Shown: positions 54,280 through 62,966 of the stretch, one piece after another
How the letters are laid out: every line of letters begins with the position of its first letter
Numbering within the stretch: the first letter of the stretch is position 1
DNA from: Caldilinea sp. CFX5
Lineage (GTDB): Bacteria; Chloroflexota; Anaerolineae; Caldilineales; Caldilineaceae
DNA length: 64,000 bases
NCBI GenBank assembly: GCA_021405325.1
Contig: QWII01000054.1
Coordinates: 1-64,000 of the forward strand
Direction: 5' to 3'
Made by a program: the position numbers and the translations under genes
The notes under the pieces: model-generated
What the model was told of the DNA's origin: nothing
What the model saw: only the letters and a program-made list of their open reading frames with translations
Database searches by the model: none

Positions 54280-54430
54280 GCCGAGGGTTCATGAACATGA
54301 TCTAATTGTTTCGGTAATCGTAGGTGCGGTTTGTAACCGCACGGTTCCCAGTAGACCAGTGGACCAGTGCGGTTACAAACCGCACCTACGATTACCGGAT
54401 TATTTTCATAACGTTCATAAACCCTCGGCT
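54280..54430. repeat. Nested inverted repeat between the two ABC genes
   Basis: Inner arms 54312-54342 and 54367-54397 are 31-bp perfect complements. Each arm folds on its own as GTGCGGTT-TGT-AACCGCAC. Outer, imperfect arms flank it (GCCGAGGGTT at 54280 and its complement AACCCTCGGC ending at 54429). The loop carries a short direct repeat, AGACCAGT/GGACCAGT. The element fills the whole space between the two genes of one transporter. Confidence 0.9.
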
Positions 54431-54444
54431 ACCGTCAGTCGTCG

Positions 54445-56208
54445 CTACGCGACTGATTCCAGAGCGCTAATTTTTTCGCCGTTGCCCAATTGGGAGGCGT
54501 AGATTTCCTGATAAATAGGGCTACCTTGCATCAATTCCCGATGAGTGCCTTCGGCGGCGATGCGCCCTTTGTCGATGACGACAATCTTGTCAGCCTTGAG
54601 AACGGTGCTAATGCGCTGCGCTACGACCAAGGTTGTCTGATGGCCCATCTGCTGCGCCAGGGCATCCTGAATTTTGGTTTCGGTTTCGACATCGACGGCG
54701 CTGGTGCTGTCGTCGAGGATCAGGATGCGCGGTTTGGTGAGCAGCGCACGCGCGATGGCGATGCGTTGTTTTTGACCACCGGAGAGGTTGACGCCCCGCT
54801 CTTCAATATGGGTGTCATAGCCGTTGGGTAACTCCAAAATGAAATTGTGCGCTTGGGCGGCTTGGGCAGCAGCCACCACAGTAGCTTCATCGGCTTCGGG
54901 GGCGCCATAGCGAATGTTATCGCGCACGGTGCCGGAGAAGAGGATCGTTTCCTGCGGGACAATGCTGATCTGGCTTAAGAGCGATGCTTGTTTGACCTGG
55001 CGAATGTCGATGTCGTCGATCAGGATGCGCCCCGCCGTTACATCATAAAAACGGGGAACCAGGTTGACCAGCGTAGACTTGCCGGCGCCGGTCGCACCGA
55101 GGATGGCGACGGTTTGGCCCGGTTCGGCCACCAGGTTGATGTCCTCCAGCACAGCTTCGTTGCGATTGCCGTTGTAGTGAAAGTTGACCTTCTCGAACAC
55201 AATACGCCCCGCACTGTCAGCAGGAACGACGCCGGCGTTGGCTTTTTCCTGAATTTCGGGGACAGTGTCCAACACTTCATTGAGCCGCTTGGCTGAAGCA
55301 ATGCCGCTGGCCCAAGTGCTGGAAAGCCAAGTCATCATCGTCAACGGGATCATGGTGGTAAGCAGATAGTTGATAAAAGCGACAATCTGGCCCACCGAGA
55401 GATCACCACGCACCGTGTCCAGACCACCAACCCAAATCACCACCACCATGCCGATGTTGATACAGGCGGTCAACACTGGCGACATGGTTGCCATAAATTG
55501 CATGACACGGATCGAGTGGTCGGTAAAGGCTGTGCTGGCGACGGCAAAGCGTTCGCCCTCAAAGTCATTGCGCACAAAGGCTTTGACCACCCGTGCGCCG
55601 GCAATGTTCTCTTGTAACACGGTGTTCAATCGATCCAGCTTCTCCTGCACCGAGCGGTAGAGCGGTTCGGTCTTACGAATAAACCAGATCAGAATCACCG
55701 TCGTGACCAGCAGCAGCGGCACCATGGTCAAGGCCAGGTGTTGACTGGTAGTAAACATGAGAATCAAACTGCCGATCATCATGAGCGGGGCGCGCGTGCC
55801 GATGCGCAGCGAGATTTGAATCAATCGTTGAAAGGCCCCGGTGTCGCTGCTCATGCGCACCATCAGTTGACCTGTGCGCATCCGATCCAGATCGCCGTAG
55901 GAGAGCGTCTGGATCTTTAGAAAGAGGGCGTCGCGCAAGTCGCGCGCCACGCTTTCGCCCACTTGCACAGAGGTGTTATTGTTGCCGATGGCAACGAAGA
56001 CGCTCAACAACGAAATCCCCAGCATGATCAGCCCCGTTTGAATGACCACTTGCTGATTCTGCTGGTTGATCCCCTGGTCAATAATCCGCTGGATCAGGCG
56101 GGGAATCGCCAGATCGAGAAAGGTTTGCACCGTCAAAAGAATGAGGGCCACAACGGATAGTCGCCAATAGGGCTTGACAAAAGAGAGCAGTTTGAAAACA
56201 TCTTGCAT
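54445..56208 (-). CDS. ABC exporter half-transporter, degenerate NBD
   Basis: 587 residues. Six membrane helices (about 15-300), then the ATPase domain: Walker A GATGAGKST, signature NLSGGQKQ, Walker B ILILDDSTSAVD, in which the catalytic Glu is replaced by Asp, and a switch region VVAQRIST with Gln in place of His. This is the degenerate ATP site found in one half of heterodimeric exporters such as TM287/288. The gene is upstream of, and on the same strand as, its likely partner at 52398-54233, with the 31-bp palindrome in between. Confidence 0.88.
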   Translation of the reverse strand: MQDVFKLLSFVKPYWRLSVVALILLTVQTFLDLAIPRLIQRIIDQGINQQNQQVVIQTGLIMLGISLLSVFVAIGNNNTSVQVGESVARDLRDALFLKIQTLSYGDLDRMRTGQLMVRMSSDTGAFQRLIQISLRIGTRAPLMMIGSLILMFTTSQHLALTMVPLLLVTTVILIWFIRKTEPLYRSVQEKLDRLNTVLQENIAGARVVKAFVRNDFEGERFAVASTAFTDHSIRVMQFMATMSPVLTACINIGMVVVIWVGGLDTVRGDLSVGQIVAFINYLLTTMIPLTMMTWLSSTWASGIASAKRLNEVLDTVPEIQEKANAGVVPADSAGRIVFEKVNFHYNGNRNEAVLEDINLVAEPGQTVAILGATGAGKSTLVNLVPRFYDVTAGRILIDDIDIRQVKQASLLSQISIVPQETILFSGTVRDNIRYGAPEADEATVVAAAQAAQAHNFILELPNGYDTHIEERGVNLSGGQKQRIAIARALLTKPRILILDDSTSAVDVETETKIQDALAQQMGHQTTLVVAQRISTVLKADKIVVIDKGRIAAEGTHRELMQGSPIYQEIYASQLGNGEKISALESVA

Positions 56209-56350
56209 AATTGTTCACTCACCCACCAAGCAAAGAAAACAAAAAAATATCCTATCAGTATACCCGCGAAAGGGTGCTGCCGACAACCAGCACGTACAGG
56301 CAAGCGCAGCATAGGGAGACTGCTATGCCACAGGTTTGATTGACAACCGC

Positions 56351-56427
56351 AAAGTTCATCTGTCATTCGGAAAGCATCTCTCTGCTGCAACACGCAAGAG
56401 ATGCTTTCCGAATGACAGATGAACTTT
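56351..56427. repeat. 31-bp perfect inverted repeat between divergent genes
   Basis: Arms 56351-56381 and 56397-56427 are perfect with a 15-base loop (CTGCTGCAACACGCA). It lies in the 411-base space between the ABC gene start (56208) and the MFS gene (56620). No gene is seen in the rest of that space. Confidence 0.9.
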
Positions 56428-56619
56428 CTTGGTTTCGGGGAAAGCCTTGCGCTTGGCGGGCATGGTGGACAAGCAGCAGTGGTAAATTCAGCGTCCATTG
56501 CTATAGATACACTGTGATCGGGGGTTCTTCTCGCTTTTATGGGCAAGGCAGGTATAATAGAGCGATCTAGCTTATCGATTGCCGAATCATGCAATCCACC
56601 AAACGAATGAGAGCCAATC

Positions 56620-57831
56620 ATGCGTGTTCATTCTGCACCTGTTGTCCAGCAAGCGAGCAGCTACCGTTGGTATATTTTGACCCTGGCGACGCTGACCTTT
56701 ACCTTTGTCATGGGGATACCGGCCATGTCGCTGCCGGTGCTTTTTGAAGAGATCGCGCGCGAGTTGCGGCTGACGCTGGTGCAGGTCGGCTGGATCTGGG
56801 GCATCGGCGCGGTGCTGGGGATTGTTGTTGGCCTGACCGGCGGCCCGGTGAGCGACCGCTTAGGGCCACGGCGGACCTTAACCGGCGCCTGCCTGCTCAT
56901 GGGGCTGATGGGGGCGGCGCGTGGGTTGACGTGGAACTTCCCGTCGCTGGCCGCGGCGATGTTTTTCATGGGCTTTGCCCAGTCAGCCATCCCGATGAAT
57001 ATCCACAAAACCTGTGGCATCTGGTTTCCGGGGCCGCGATTAGGGACGGCCAATGGGGTGGTGTCGGTGGGGATGGCTTGTGGTTTTATGTTGGGATCAC
57101 TGTTGGCGGCGACCGTCTTCTCGCCCTGGCTGGGTGGGTGGCGCCATGTTTTTTTCGTCTATGGCGGTGTGGCGCTGCTCTTTAGCCTGCTCTGGTGGCT
57201 CTCCCAGGAGAAGGCCGCTGACGCCAATGTCGCATACGCCAATGTGCAACCCCTTTCTTTGGCGGCGGCGCTGGGCCATGTTACCAAGATTCCCAATGTC
57301 TGGCGGCTCAGTTTGGCGACGCTGGGCGTAACCGCCTGTATCAATGGCCTGTTGGGTTATCTGCCGCTCTACTTGCGCGACCTTGGTTGGCCCGAAGCGA
57401 CGGCGGACAGTGCGCTCGCCGCCTTTCATGCTGTGAGCATGGTCGCCGCCATTCCCATTGCCCTCTTTTCCGACCGTTTGGGTGCGCGCAAGGGGGTGTT
57501 GATGGCGGCAGCGCTGCTGGTGACCATCGGCGTCGGTTTACTGGCGCTTGTCCAAGGCGCCCTGATCTGGCCGGCGGTGATGCTTGCCGGCGTCGTGCGT
57601 GACGGCTATATGGCGATCACGATGACGGCGGTGATGGAGATCAAAGGCATCGGCGCCCGCTATGCCGGCACGGCGACAGGTGTTCTCATGGCGGTGATGG
57701 GCGTGGGTGCAGTGCTAGCTCCACCGGTGGGGAACAGTTTGGCGGGGATTGGGTTGAGTGTACCGTTTGTCTTTTGGGCAGGGTTGGCGCTGTTGGGGCT
57801 TGCTGGGTATTGGTTTGTGCGGGAATCGTAA
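56620..57831 (+). CDS. Major facilitator superfamily transporter
   Basis: 403 residues, about 12 membrane helices, the usual MFS length. The loop between helices 2 and 3 has GGPVSDRLGPRRTL (motif A form GxxxDRxGxRR). The two halves repeat this pattern (IALFSDRLGARKGVLM near helix 8-9). It resembles the oxalate/formate and nitrate-nitrite antiporter-like groups in overall pattern, but the substrate is unknown. The start codon has only a weak ribosome-binding site. Confidence 0.85.
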   Translation: MRVHSAPVVQQASSYRWYILTLATLTFTFVMGIPAMSLPVLFEEIARELRLTLVQVGWIWGIGAVLGIVVGLTGGPVSDRLGPRRTLTGACLLMGLMGAARGLTWNFPSLAAAMFFMGFAQSAIPMNIHKTCGIWFPGPRLGTANGVVSVGMACGFMLGSLLAATVFSPWLGGWRHVFFVYGGVALLFSLLWWLSQEKAADANVAYANVQPLSLAAALGHVTKIPNVWRLSLATLGVTACINGLLGYLPLYLRDLGWPEATADSALAAFHAVSMVAAIPIALFSDRLGARKGVLMAAALLVTIGVGLLALVQGALIWPAVMLAGVVRDGYMAITMTAVMEIKGIGARYAGTATGVLMAVMGVGAVLAPPVGNSLAGIGLSVPFVFWAGLALLGLAGYWFVRES

Positions 57832-57969
57832 GCCAGCATCAGCAAACAAATAGTTGACATTTATCCTTCAATGGCGTACAATATCATTCATCGATTCCCT
57901 TACAGCATGTAGCGAATGTAGCGTAGATGGTTAGCAGTGAAACATCAGTTTTTACGAAGCAGGTTCACC

Positions 57970-58278
57970 ATGAACGAGGCACTGTTTGCTGAATTGTTAG
58001 AAAGTGTACGTGAAGGTGGCGCGATCCTACGAGGTGAAAAAGAGCCTTCGCGTAAATTTGAAATCGAAGCACCGAATATACGGCGTATTCGCGAAGGCTA
58101 TGAGCTTTCGCAGAGTGAATTTGCTGCGATGTTAGGGGTAAGTATCAAGACATTGCAGAATTGGGAACAAGGACGGCGCACGCCACATGGTGCAGCGCGT
58201 GTTTTGCTTCAAGTAGCGGCTAAGCATCCCGATGCCGTTTGGGACATAGTTGAACCTGGGGTGCGTCAAGTTGCGTGA
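57970..58278 (+). CDS. Solitary NadS/HigA-2-type antitoxin-like XRE protein
   Basis: About 102 residues from ATG 57970; a GTG or ATG start near 57937 would add 11. The C-terminal half is an XRE HTH (IRRIREGYELSQSEFAAMLG, VSIKTLQNWEQGRRTPHGAA) typical of RelBE-like type II antitoxins of the NadS group. The N-terminal arm (FAELLESVREGGAILRGE) is also typical. No RelE/HigB toxin is found upstream or downstream, so it is an orphan: a regulator on its own, or the remnant of a pair. Confidence 0.78.
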   Translation: MNEALFAELLESVREGGAILRGEKEPSRKFEIEAPNIRRIREGYELSQSEFAAMLGVSIKTLQNWEQGRRTPHGAARVLLQVAAKHPDAVWDIVEPGVRQVA

Positions 58279-58394
58279 ATCGGCGCTATTTTCAGGAGGT
58301 AAGTGGACGACCCAACAGGACCACTGCCCTTTATCCTGACGTTAGGCGCTTGCAAAAAGTAAAATATCCAACCGTTAGATGGACCTATTTTCAC

Positions 58395-59153
58395 ATGCAG
58401 ATTACAGCAGAACAGATCCAACAATTTCGTGACAAGGGCTATTTCATTCTCGAACGGGCGATGACAGCAGCGCAATTGGAAGGGTTACGCGCCGAGTGTC
58501 AACGCTATGTTGATAAGTTTGAGCGCGAGATGGAAGCCAAAGGGGTGACGAGTCAGGGTATCAACCATTACAAGACCCGTTACTTTATTTCCAACCGCGG
58601 CAATGAAAGTCCGATCATCACCGATTTTCTTTTTAGCGAGTTGATGGCGGATGTCAACCGTGCCACATTGGGTGAGAATGCTTATCTATTCAATGAACAG
58701 TATGTAGTCAAGGCGGCAGAACGGGGAACCAAATTTGCCTGGCATCAGGATTCGGGTTATATCGGTCACTATCATCGGCCCTATCTCTCCTGCTGGTGCG
58801 CGCTGGATGATATGAGCGTGGAGAATGGGACGATCTATGTTCTCTCCTATGAAGAGGCTGGCATGACGCCCGATGATCTCTTTGACCATGTGGTCGAGGC
58901 GGGGACGAACGATAAGGTGGGCTACCACGGTTCTAATCCGGGGACGCCTTGTCTCGTACCGGCGGGGAGTGTTGTGGTTTTCTCCAGCCGCACCTTCCAC
59001 CGCAGCGGACCGAACACCACAGATAAGATGCGGCGCAGCTACCTGGCGCAATACTCGGCCGAACCAATTATGAAGAAGGATGGGTCGGGGACGTGGGCGC
59101 AGGCGGTGCCCTTATTGGTGAATGGGCAACGAGTTGCACCAATGTACAAGTAG
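58395..59153 (+). CDS. Phytanoyl-CoA dioxygenase (PhyH)-family oxygenase
   Basis: About 252 residues from ATG 58395 (MQITAEQIQQFRDKGYFILE); upstream codons have no family match. It belongs to the Fe(II)/2-oxoglutarate dioxygenases: iron ligands His-x-Asp in AWHQDSG and the distal His in SSRTFHRSGPN, with an Arg for 2-oxoglutarate in MRRSYLAQYS. Such proteins hydroxylate lipids, ectoine or natural products; the substrate is unknown. It follows the orphan antitoxin by about 120 bases. Confidence 0.85.
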   Translation: MQITAEQIQQFRDKGYFILERAMTAAQLEGLRAECQRYVDKFEREMEAKGVTSQGINHYKTRYFISNRGNESPIITDFLFSELMADVNRATLGENAYLFNEQYVVKAAERGTKFAWHQDSGYIGHYHRPYLSCWCALDDMSVENGTIYVLSYEEAGMTPDDLFDHVVEAGTNDKVGYHGSNPGTPCLVPAGSVVVFSSRTFHRSGPNTTDKMRRSYLAQYSAEPIMKKDGSGTWAQAVPLLVNGQRVAPMYK

Positions 59154-59271
59154 CAGTTGGCCATCAAATAGAATTTTCTGACCGCCTCGCCACTCTCTCG
59201 CTTTTCTTGTCGCCTAGTCTCTTAACGTGATATACTGGGCCGGTAGCGAGCAAAAGAGCAAAAACGATAAC

Positions 59272-59360
59272 GCTCATCTACAGAAAGTGTGAGGTTTCGA
59301 CCCGCCACACCTGTCAGGTTTTGGAAACCTGACAGGTGTTCACACTTTCCGTAGATGAGC
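59272..59360. repeat. Double-stem inverted repeat upstream of the GT2 gene
   Basis: Outer arms 59272-59292 and 59340-59360 pair at 20 of 21 positions. Inner arms 59307-59321 and 59325-59339 (ACACCTGTCAGGTTT) are perfect with a 3-base loop. A 14-base bulge (59293-59306) sits on one side only, suggesting insertion of one stem into another. Confidence 0.85.
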
Positions 59361-59385
59361 CAAACGATAAAGGCCCAGAATAGCT

Positions 59386-60327
59386 ATGGCGACGGTTTCG
59401 ATCATTATCGTGAGTTTTAACACGGCGGCGTTATTGCGCGCTTGTCTACAAAATTTGGCGAATTTGCAAGAAGCCGAGGAAGTGATCGTGGTGGACAATG
59501 CATCCGGCGATGGCTCGGCGCAGGTTGTGCAAAACGAGTTTCCGTGGGTGAAACTGATCCGGCTGAGTGAAAATCGGGGGTTGACCGTTGCCTCCAATGT
59601 GGGCCTGGCCGCAGCGCAAGGCGATTATATCCTCTATTTGGGGTCGGATGCTTACCCGAAGGCCGGGGTGATTCAGGGGATTAAAACGTATTTGGAAGCA
59701 CACCCGACGGTGGGCATTGCCACGGCAGAACTGCGCATGCGGGACGGCAACCTGGATATGGATGCCCATCGCGGTTTTCCGACGCCGTGGGCTTCGCTCA
59801 CCCATTTCAGTGGGCTAAACCGGCTCTTTCCCCGGTCAGCGCGGTTGAATCAATACTTTCTTGGTGATCGCGATCTCAACCAACCCCACGAAATTGATCT
59901 CTGTATTTCGCACTTTCTCTTTACCCCGCGTTCCCTTTTCGCTGTTGTCGGCAAGTGGGATGAAGATTTTTTCCTCTATGGCGAAGATGTCGATTTTTGT
60001 TACCGCGTCAAAGCCGCCGGCTACAAAATTATGTATCTGCCCCAGTTCACGGTGACCCATTATAAAGGGGCAAGCGTTGGCGTTCGGAAGCAGACCAGCG
60101 ACATTTCACAAGCTTCGACTGAAACCAAGCTGCGGGCGACCCACCTCTCTACCAAGGCGATGATGCTCTTTTACCAGAAGCACATGCAACAGCACTATCC
60201 GTGGTTGGTCAATGCGACTGTGCTGACAGCGATTCGCTTCTTAGGCGCGCTGCGTCTACAACGGGCAAAGGCCAAGTTAAAAAATGCCACCCCCCTCGCT
60301 GCCCCAACAGAGAAGCTGGGCTATTAA
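59386..60327 (+). CDS. Family 2 glycosyltransferase (rhamnosyltransferase-like)
   Basis: 313 residues. GT-A fold of family GT2: VSIIIVSFNTAALLRACLQN at the start, IVVDNASGDGS for nucleotide-sugar binding, LGSDAYP in place of the DxD motif, and EDVDFCYRVKAAGYKIMYLP as the base-containing region. The layout is that of WbbL-like rhamnosyltransferases that build surface polysaccharide. A basic amphipathic C-terminus may touch the membrane. It is monocistronic. Confidence 0.87.
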   Translation: MATVSIIIVSFNTAALLRACLQNLANLQEAEEVIVVDNASGDGSAQVVQNEFPWVKLIRLSENRGLTVASNVGLAAAQGDYILYLGSDAYPKAGVIQGIKTYLEAHPTVGIATAELRMRDGNLDMDAHRGFPTPWASLTHFSGLNRLFPRSARLNQYFLGDRDLNQPHEIDLCISHFLFTPRSLFAVVGKWDEDFFLYGEDVDFCYRVKAAGYKIMYLPQFTVTHYKGASVGVRKQTSDISQASTETKLRATHLSTKAMMLFYQKHMQQHYPWLVNATVLTAIRFLGALRLQRAKAKLKNATPLAAPTEKLGY

Positions 60328-60336
60328 AATATGCCG

Positions 60337-60440
60337 TAACTACTAAGCCCGCCCGCTCCTAGCCACTCCCAAAGGGTACCCGGTGACCGGCGTCCAAACC
60401 CGCCAGTCACGGACTGGCTAGGAGCGGGCTTGGTAGTTAC
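60337..60440. repeat. Imperfect inverted repeat, palindrome family 1
   Basis: GTAACTACTAAGCCCGC at 60337 pairs with GCGGGCTTGGTAGTTAC ending at 60440. The inner right arm CCAGTCACGGACTGGCTAGG is the same as in the 1298-1357 element in 19 of 20 positions; the left arm has diverged and has 4 extra bases. The 302-base space 60328-60629 holds no gene. Confidence 0.82.
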
Positions 60441-60629
60441 AATATGCCCCAAAACCGTTCAGCGATTTGACAGATAGCCAGAATCCGGTGTAATCTACAA
60501 GCCGGAGAGCCAATTGCTAAGTTGATCAATTCCGCTGACGCTGGTCGTCCCTCTGTTCTAAAGCGACCCAGTTCCCGTTTTGCACAACCGTAATCTTTGC
60601 ACAGTAAAAGTTGCATAGAGTGAGCGAAG

Positions 60630-61016
60630 ATGCAAGGTCAAACACCTGACGAGCCATCCACCGACTTTACTGCACTGGTATTGCATTACCTGGCCTACTT
60701 TAGTTTGTGGTTGCTGCTGGTGGCGTTGGCCGGGTTGCTGGCCTGGTCGTTGCGCATCCATCTGTTTGACCTGGGGATCTGGTTACGGTGGAATCCTTGG
60801 GTGGTGCGTGGGATTGATCGCTGGGGCATCTTTGTACTCGGTCTACTCTGGTTTACCTTTCTCATGGCAATGGAAGGTTATCTACGCGAGGCAGTGCCGC
60901 AACGACGCCTCTGGGCCAGAGCCAGACCTGTGTTGATCACCGTGCTGATTCTCTTAGCCGTCTCGTATGCTTTACAATTGCCAACCATCTCTTTACCATT
61001 CTACCCGGCTCCCTAA
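60630..61016 (+). CDS. Small integral membrane protein
   Basis: 128 residues, not recognised. Three membrane helices at about 17-40, 64-82 and 99-117, with positive residues (RRLWARARP) before the third. There is no clear ribosome-binding site. It precedes the OppF-type ATPase by 86 bases, but no other transporter genes are present, so a link is uncertain. Confidence 0.65.
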   Translation: MQGQTPDEPSTDFTALVLHYLAYFSLWLLLVALAGLLAWSLRIHLFDLGIWLRWNPWVVRGIDRWGIFVLGLLWFTFLMAMEGYLREAVPQRRLWARARPVLITVLILLAVSYALQLPTISLPFYPAP

Positions 61017-61102
61017 TGCTTGCCCCCGTTGATTTGCGATAACGCCGATGGCGCGTCAATAGCAAACCAAAGCAGTAAGGCTGGTTTACAGGAGGTACTC
61101 CC

Positions 61103-62164
61103 TTGTCGCAAATTGATGTCAATGGTGTCAAGCAGGGCCAACACACCGGCGCATCCTCTGTTCTTTTGGATGTCCAGAATCTAAAAAAATATTTCCCAAT
61201 TAAGCGCGGCTTCTTCTCTCGTGTGGTCGGTAATGTCAAAGCAGTGGATGATGTGAGCTTTCAAGTCTATGCCGGCGAGACATTGGGGCTGGTCGGCGAA
61301 AGCGGTTGCGGCAAGACGACAACTGGTCGTGTCATTCTGCGGGCGCTTGATCCCAGCGCCGGCAACATCTGGTTTGCCGATGCGGAAATGGGGCGCGTGA
61401 ATGTGGCCAACCTTGATAAACCGCAATTGAAGCGGATGCGCCGTAATATGCAGATGGTCTTTCAGGACCCCTACTCGTCGCTCAACCCGCGCATGACGCT
61501 CCTACAGAATGTGGGTGAGCCGCTGTTGGTCAATCAAGTTGCCAGCGGGAAGGAGCTAGAGGATCGGGTTGCCAAATTGCTGCGTGTGGTGGGCTTGCGC
61601 CCCGAATATATGAACCGCTACCCTCATGCCTTTAGTGGTGGGCAGCGTCAACGCATCGGCATTGCGCGCGCGTTGGCACTCAATCCACAGTTGGTAGTGC
61701 TGGATGAGCCAGTGTCGGCGCTGGATGTGTCGGTGCAGGCGCAGATCCTCAACTTGTTACAGGAACTCCAACAGCAATTCGGCTTGACCTATATCTTTGT
61801 CGCCCACGACCTGAGCGTCGTCGAGCATATTAGCGACCGCGTGGCCGTCATGTATGTCGGCCAGATTGTGGAAAGCGCCCACACGGCCAACCTCTTCACC
61901 CAACCATTGCACCCCTACACCGAAGCCCTGCTCTCGGCCGTGCCTAAACCCGACCCCCGGCAACGGGGCGAACCGATCGTCCTCGAAGGCGATGTCGCTG
62001 ACCCCGCCAACCCACCCAGCGGTTGTTACTTTCACCCCCGTTGCCGCTATAATGACGGCAAACGGTGCGTGAATGAACTGCCCACCCTCCGCGAAGTGCA
62101 GCCCGGCCATACGGTGCGCTGTCACTATGCGGAAACGTTGCATCTGGTGGGTGTGCAGGGATAA
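61103..62164 (+). CDS. Oligopeptide/dipeptide ABC transporter ATP-binding protein (OppF/DppF type)
   Basis: 353 residues from a TTG start at 61103 with AGGAGGT six bases upstream; no ATG in frame gives a complete N-terminus. Walker [11 protein letters not shown]-loop [14 protein letters not shown], signature FSGGQRQR, Walker [12 protein letters not shown] and switch AHDLS. The C-terminal OppD/F extension is present ([28 protein letters not shown] for the Fe-S-like Cys region). It would energise peptide uptake together with OppA/B/C/D encoded elsewhere; none is in this window. Confidence 0.9.
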   Translation: MSQIDVNGVKQGQHTGASSVLLDVQNLKKYFPIKRGFFSRVVGNVKAVDDVSFQVYAGETLGLVGESGCGKTTTGRVILRALDPSAGNIWFADAEMGRVNVANLDKPQLKRMRRNMQMVFQDPYSSLNPRMTLLQNVGEPLLVNQVASGKELEDRVAKLLRVVGLRPEYMNRYPHAFSGGQRQRIGIARALALNPQLVVLDEPVSALDVSVQAQILNLLQELQQQFGLTYIFVAHDLSVVEHISDRVAVMYVGQIVESAHTANLFTQPLHPYTEALLSAVPKPDPRQRGEPIVLEGDVADPANPPSGCYFHPRCRYNDGKRCVNELPTLREVQPGHTVRCHYAETLHLVGVQG

Positions 62165-62168
62165 TCAT

Positions 62169-62371
62169 TGCGTAGCAACAGGTGAACAAAATTTGTTGGA
62201 TATACCAAAACGTTTGGGAAAAGTGCATGACGACTTTCGTGTAATACACGAAACAATATTACACGAAAGGTATGCACGGCGTGCATCGGCCTATTTTCAT
62301 AGGTGGGTGCGCGCTATTCAGCCGATCTTATTCGGTGTCATAGAACCAGAATTTGAAGATTTGTTGTACTA
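62169..62371 (+). pseudogene. Possible C-terminal gene remnant
   Basis: An open frame without a credible start ends at TAG 62369-62371 and encodes LGKVHDDFRVIHETILHERY, ARRASAYFHRWVRAIQPILF and GVIEPEFEDLLY. The regular amphipathic helices look like a real protein tail, but I cannot name the family. A second, 33-residue frame (62390-62491, MPVVVAQWEQGWGWERALAL) follows and its stop overlaps the hicB start. Base use is AT-richer than around it. Confidence 0.4.
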
Positions 62372-62484
62372 GAAGAGCGCATCTACACCATGCCTGTTGT
62401 TGTGGCACAGTGGGAACAAGGTTGGGGCTGGGAGCGCGCTTTAGCGCTTAACCAAACCCTGAATGAACAGAAAAGTAAGGTGTT

Positions 62485-62757
62485 ATGCTAAATTCAATTT
62501 ATAAATTGCCACTGGTTCTCGAACCGCAACCTGAGGGGGGATACACAATTACCTGTCCAGTCTTACCAGAGTTGATTACGGAAGCAGACTCAATGGACGA
62601 AGTGAATGTGAATGTAGCAGATGCGCTTACCGCAATCATTGAAGCATATGAAGATTTAGGACGGCCCTTGCCGCCGGTCTTACATCCGGTGCAAACAAAT
62701 TCAATTATCTGGCTTGAAACAATTGTTTCGGTAGACACAGAAGCAGTTCCGGCATGA
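62485..62757 (+). CDS. hicB: HicB-family antitoxin
   Basis: 90 residues with the HicB fold: YKLPLVLEPQPEGGYTITCP, VLPELITEADSMDEVNVNVA, DALTAIIEAYEDLGRPLPP. No C-terminal HTH or Arc domain is seen, so it may bind DNA weakly or depend on a partner. Its ATG overlaps the stop of a 33-codon frame, and its own stop overlaps the hicA start (ATGA), so the three are translationally coupled. The order is antitoxin first, the reverse of E. coli hicAB. Confidence 0.88.
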   Translation: MLNSIYKLPLVLEPQPEGGYTITCPVLPELITEADSMDEVNVNVADALTAIIEAYEDLGRPLPPVLHPVQTNSIIWLETIVSVDTEAVPA

Positions 62758-62966
62758 AGTACCGTGAAATTGCACAAAAACTTGCTCGACTTGGCTGTGA
62801 AGAGATCCTCCGGCGCGGGGGTGGGTCTCATCGAAAATGGTACAATCCTATGACAGACAAAATTGCTCCTGTTCCAGATTGGGGTAGTAAAGATTTGAAA
62901 CTTGGAACAGTACGAGGAATCATCCGCCAGTTAGAATTGGACTGGGATGAATTTACCCGTGCATGA
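62754..62966 (+). CDS. hicA: HicA-family mRNA interferase toxin
   Basis: 70 residues, double-stranded RNA-binding-like fold with the catalytic His in GGGSHRKW (His26). The C-terminus KDLKLGTVRGIIRQLELDWD is canonical for the family. The frame is intact, so the hicBA pair looks functional. Its stop overlaps ATG 62963 of the next gene. Confidence 0.9.
   Translation: MKYREIAQKLARLGCEEILRRGGGSHRKWYNPMTDKIAPVPDWGSKDLKLGTVRGIIRQLELDWDEFTRA

Noticed and set aside
56133..56621. 162-codon minus-strand frame spanning the 31-bp palindrome
   Set aside because: It exists only because it reads through the inverted repeat and ABC gene start; no start signal and no family.
58303..58362. 19-residue frame (GTG start) after AGGAGGT upstream of the PhyH gene
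   Set aside because: The Shine-Dalgarno sequence is only two bases from the GTG, too close for normal initiation, and the peptide has no recognisable pattern.
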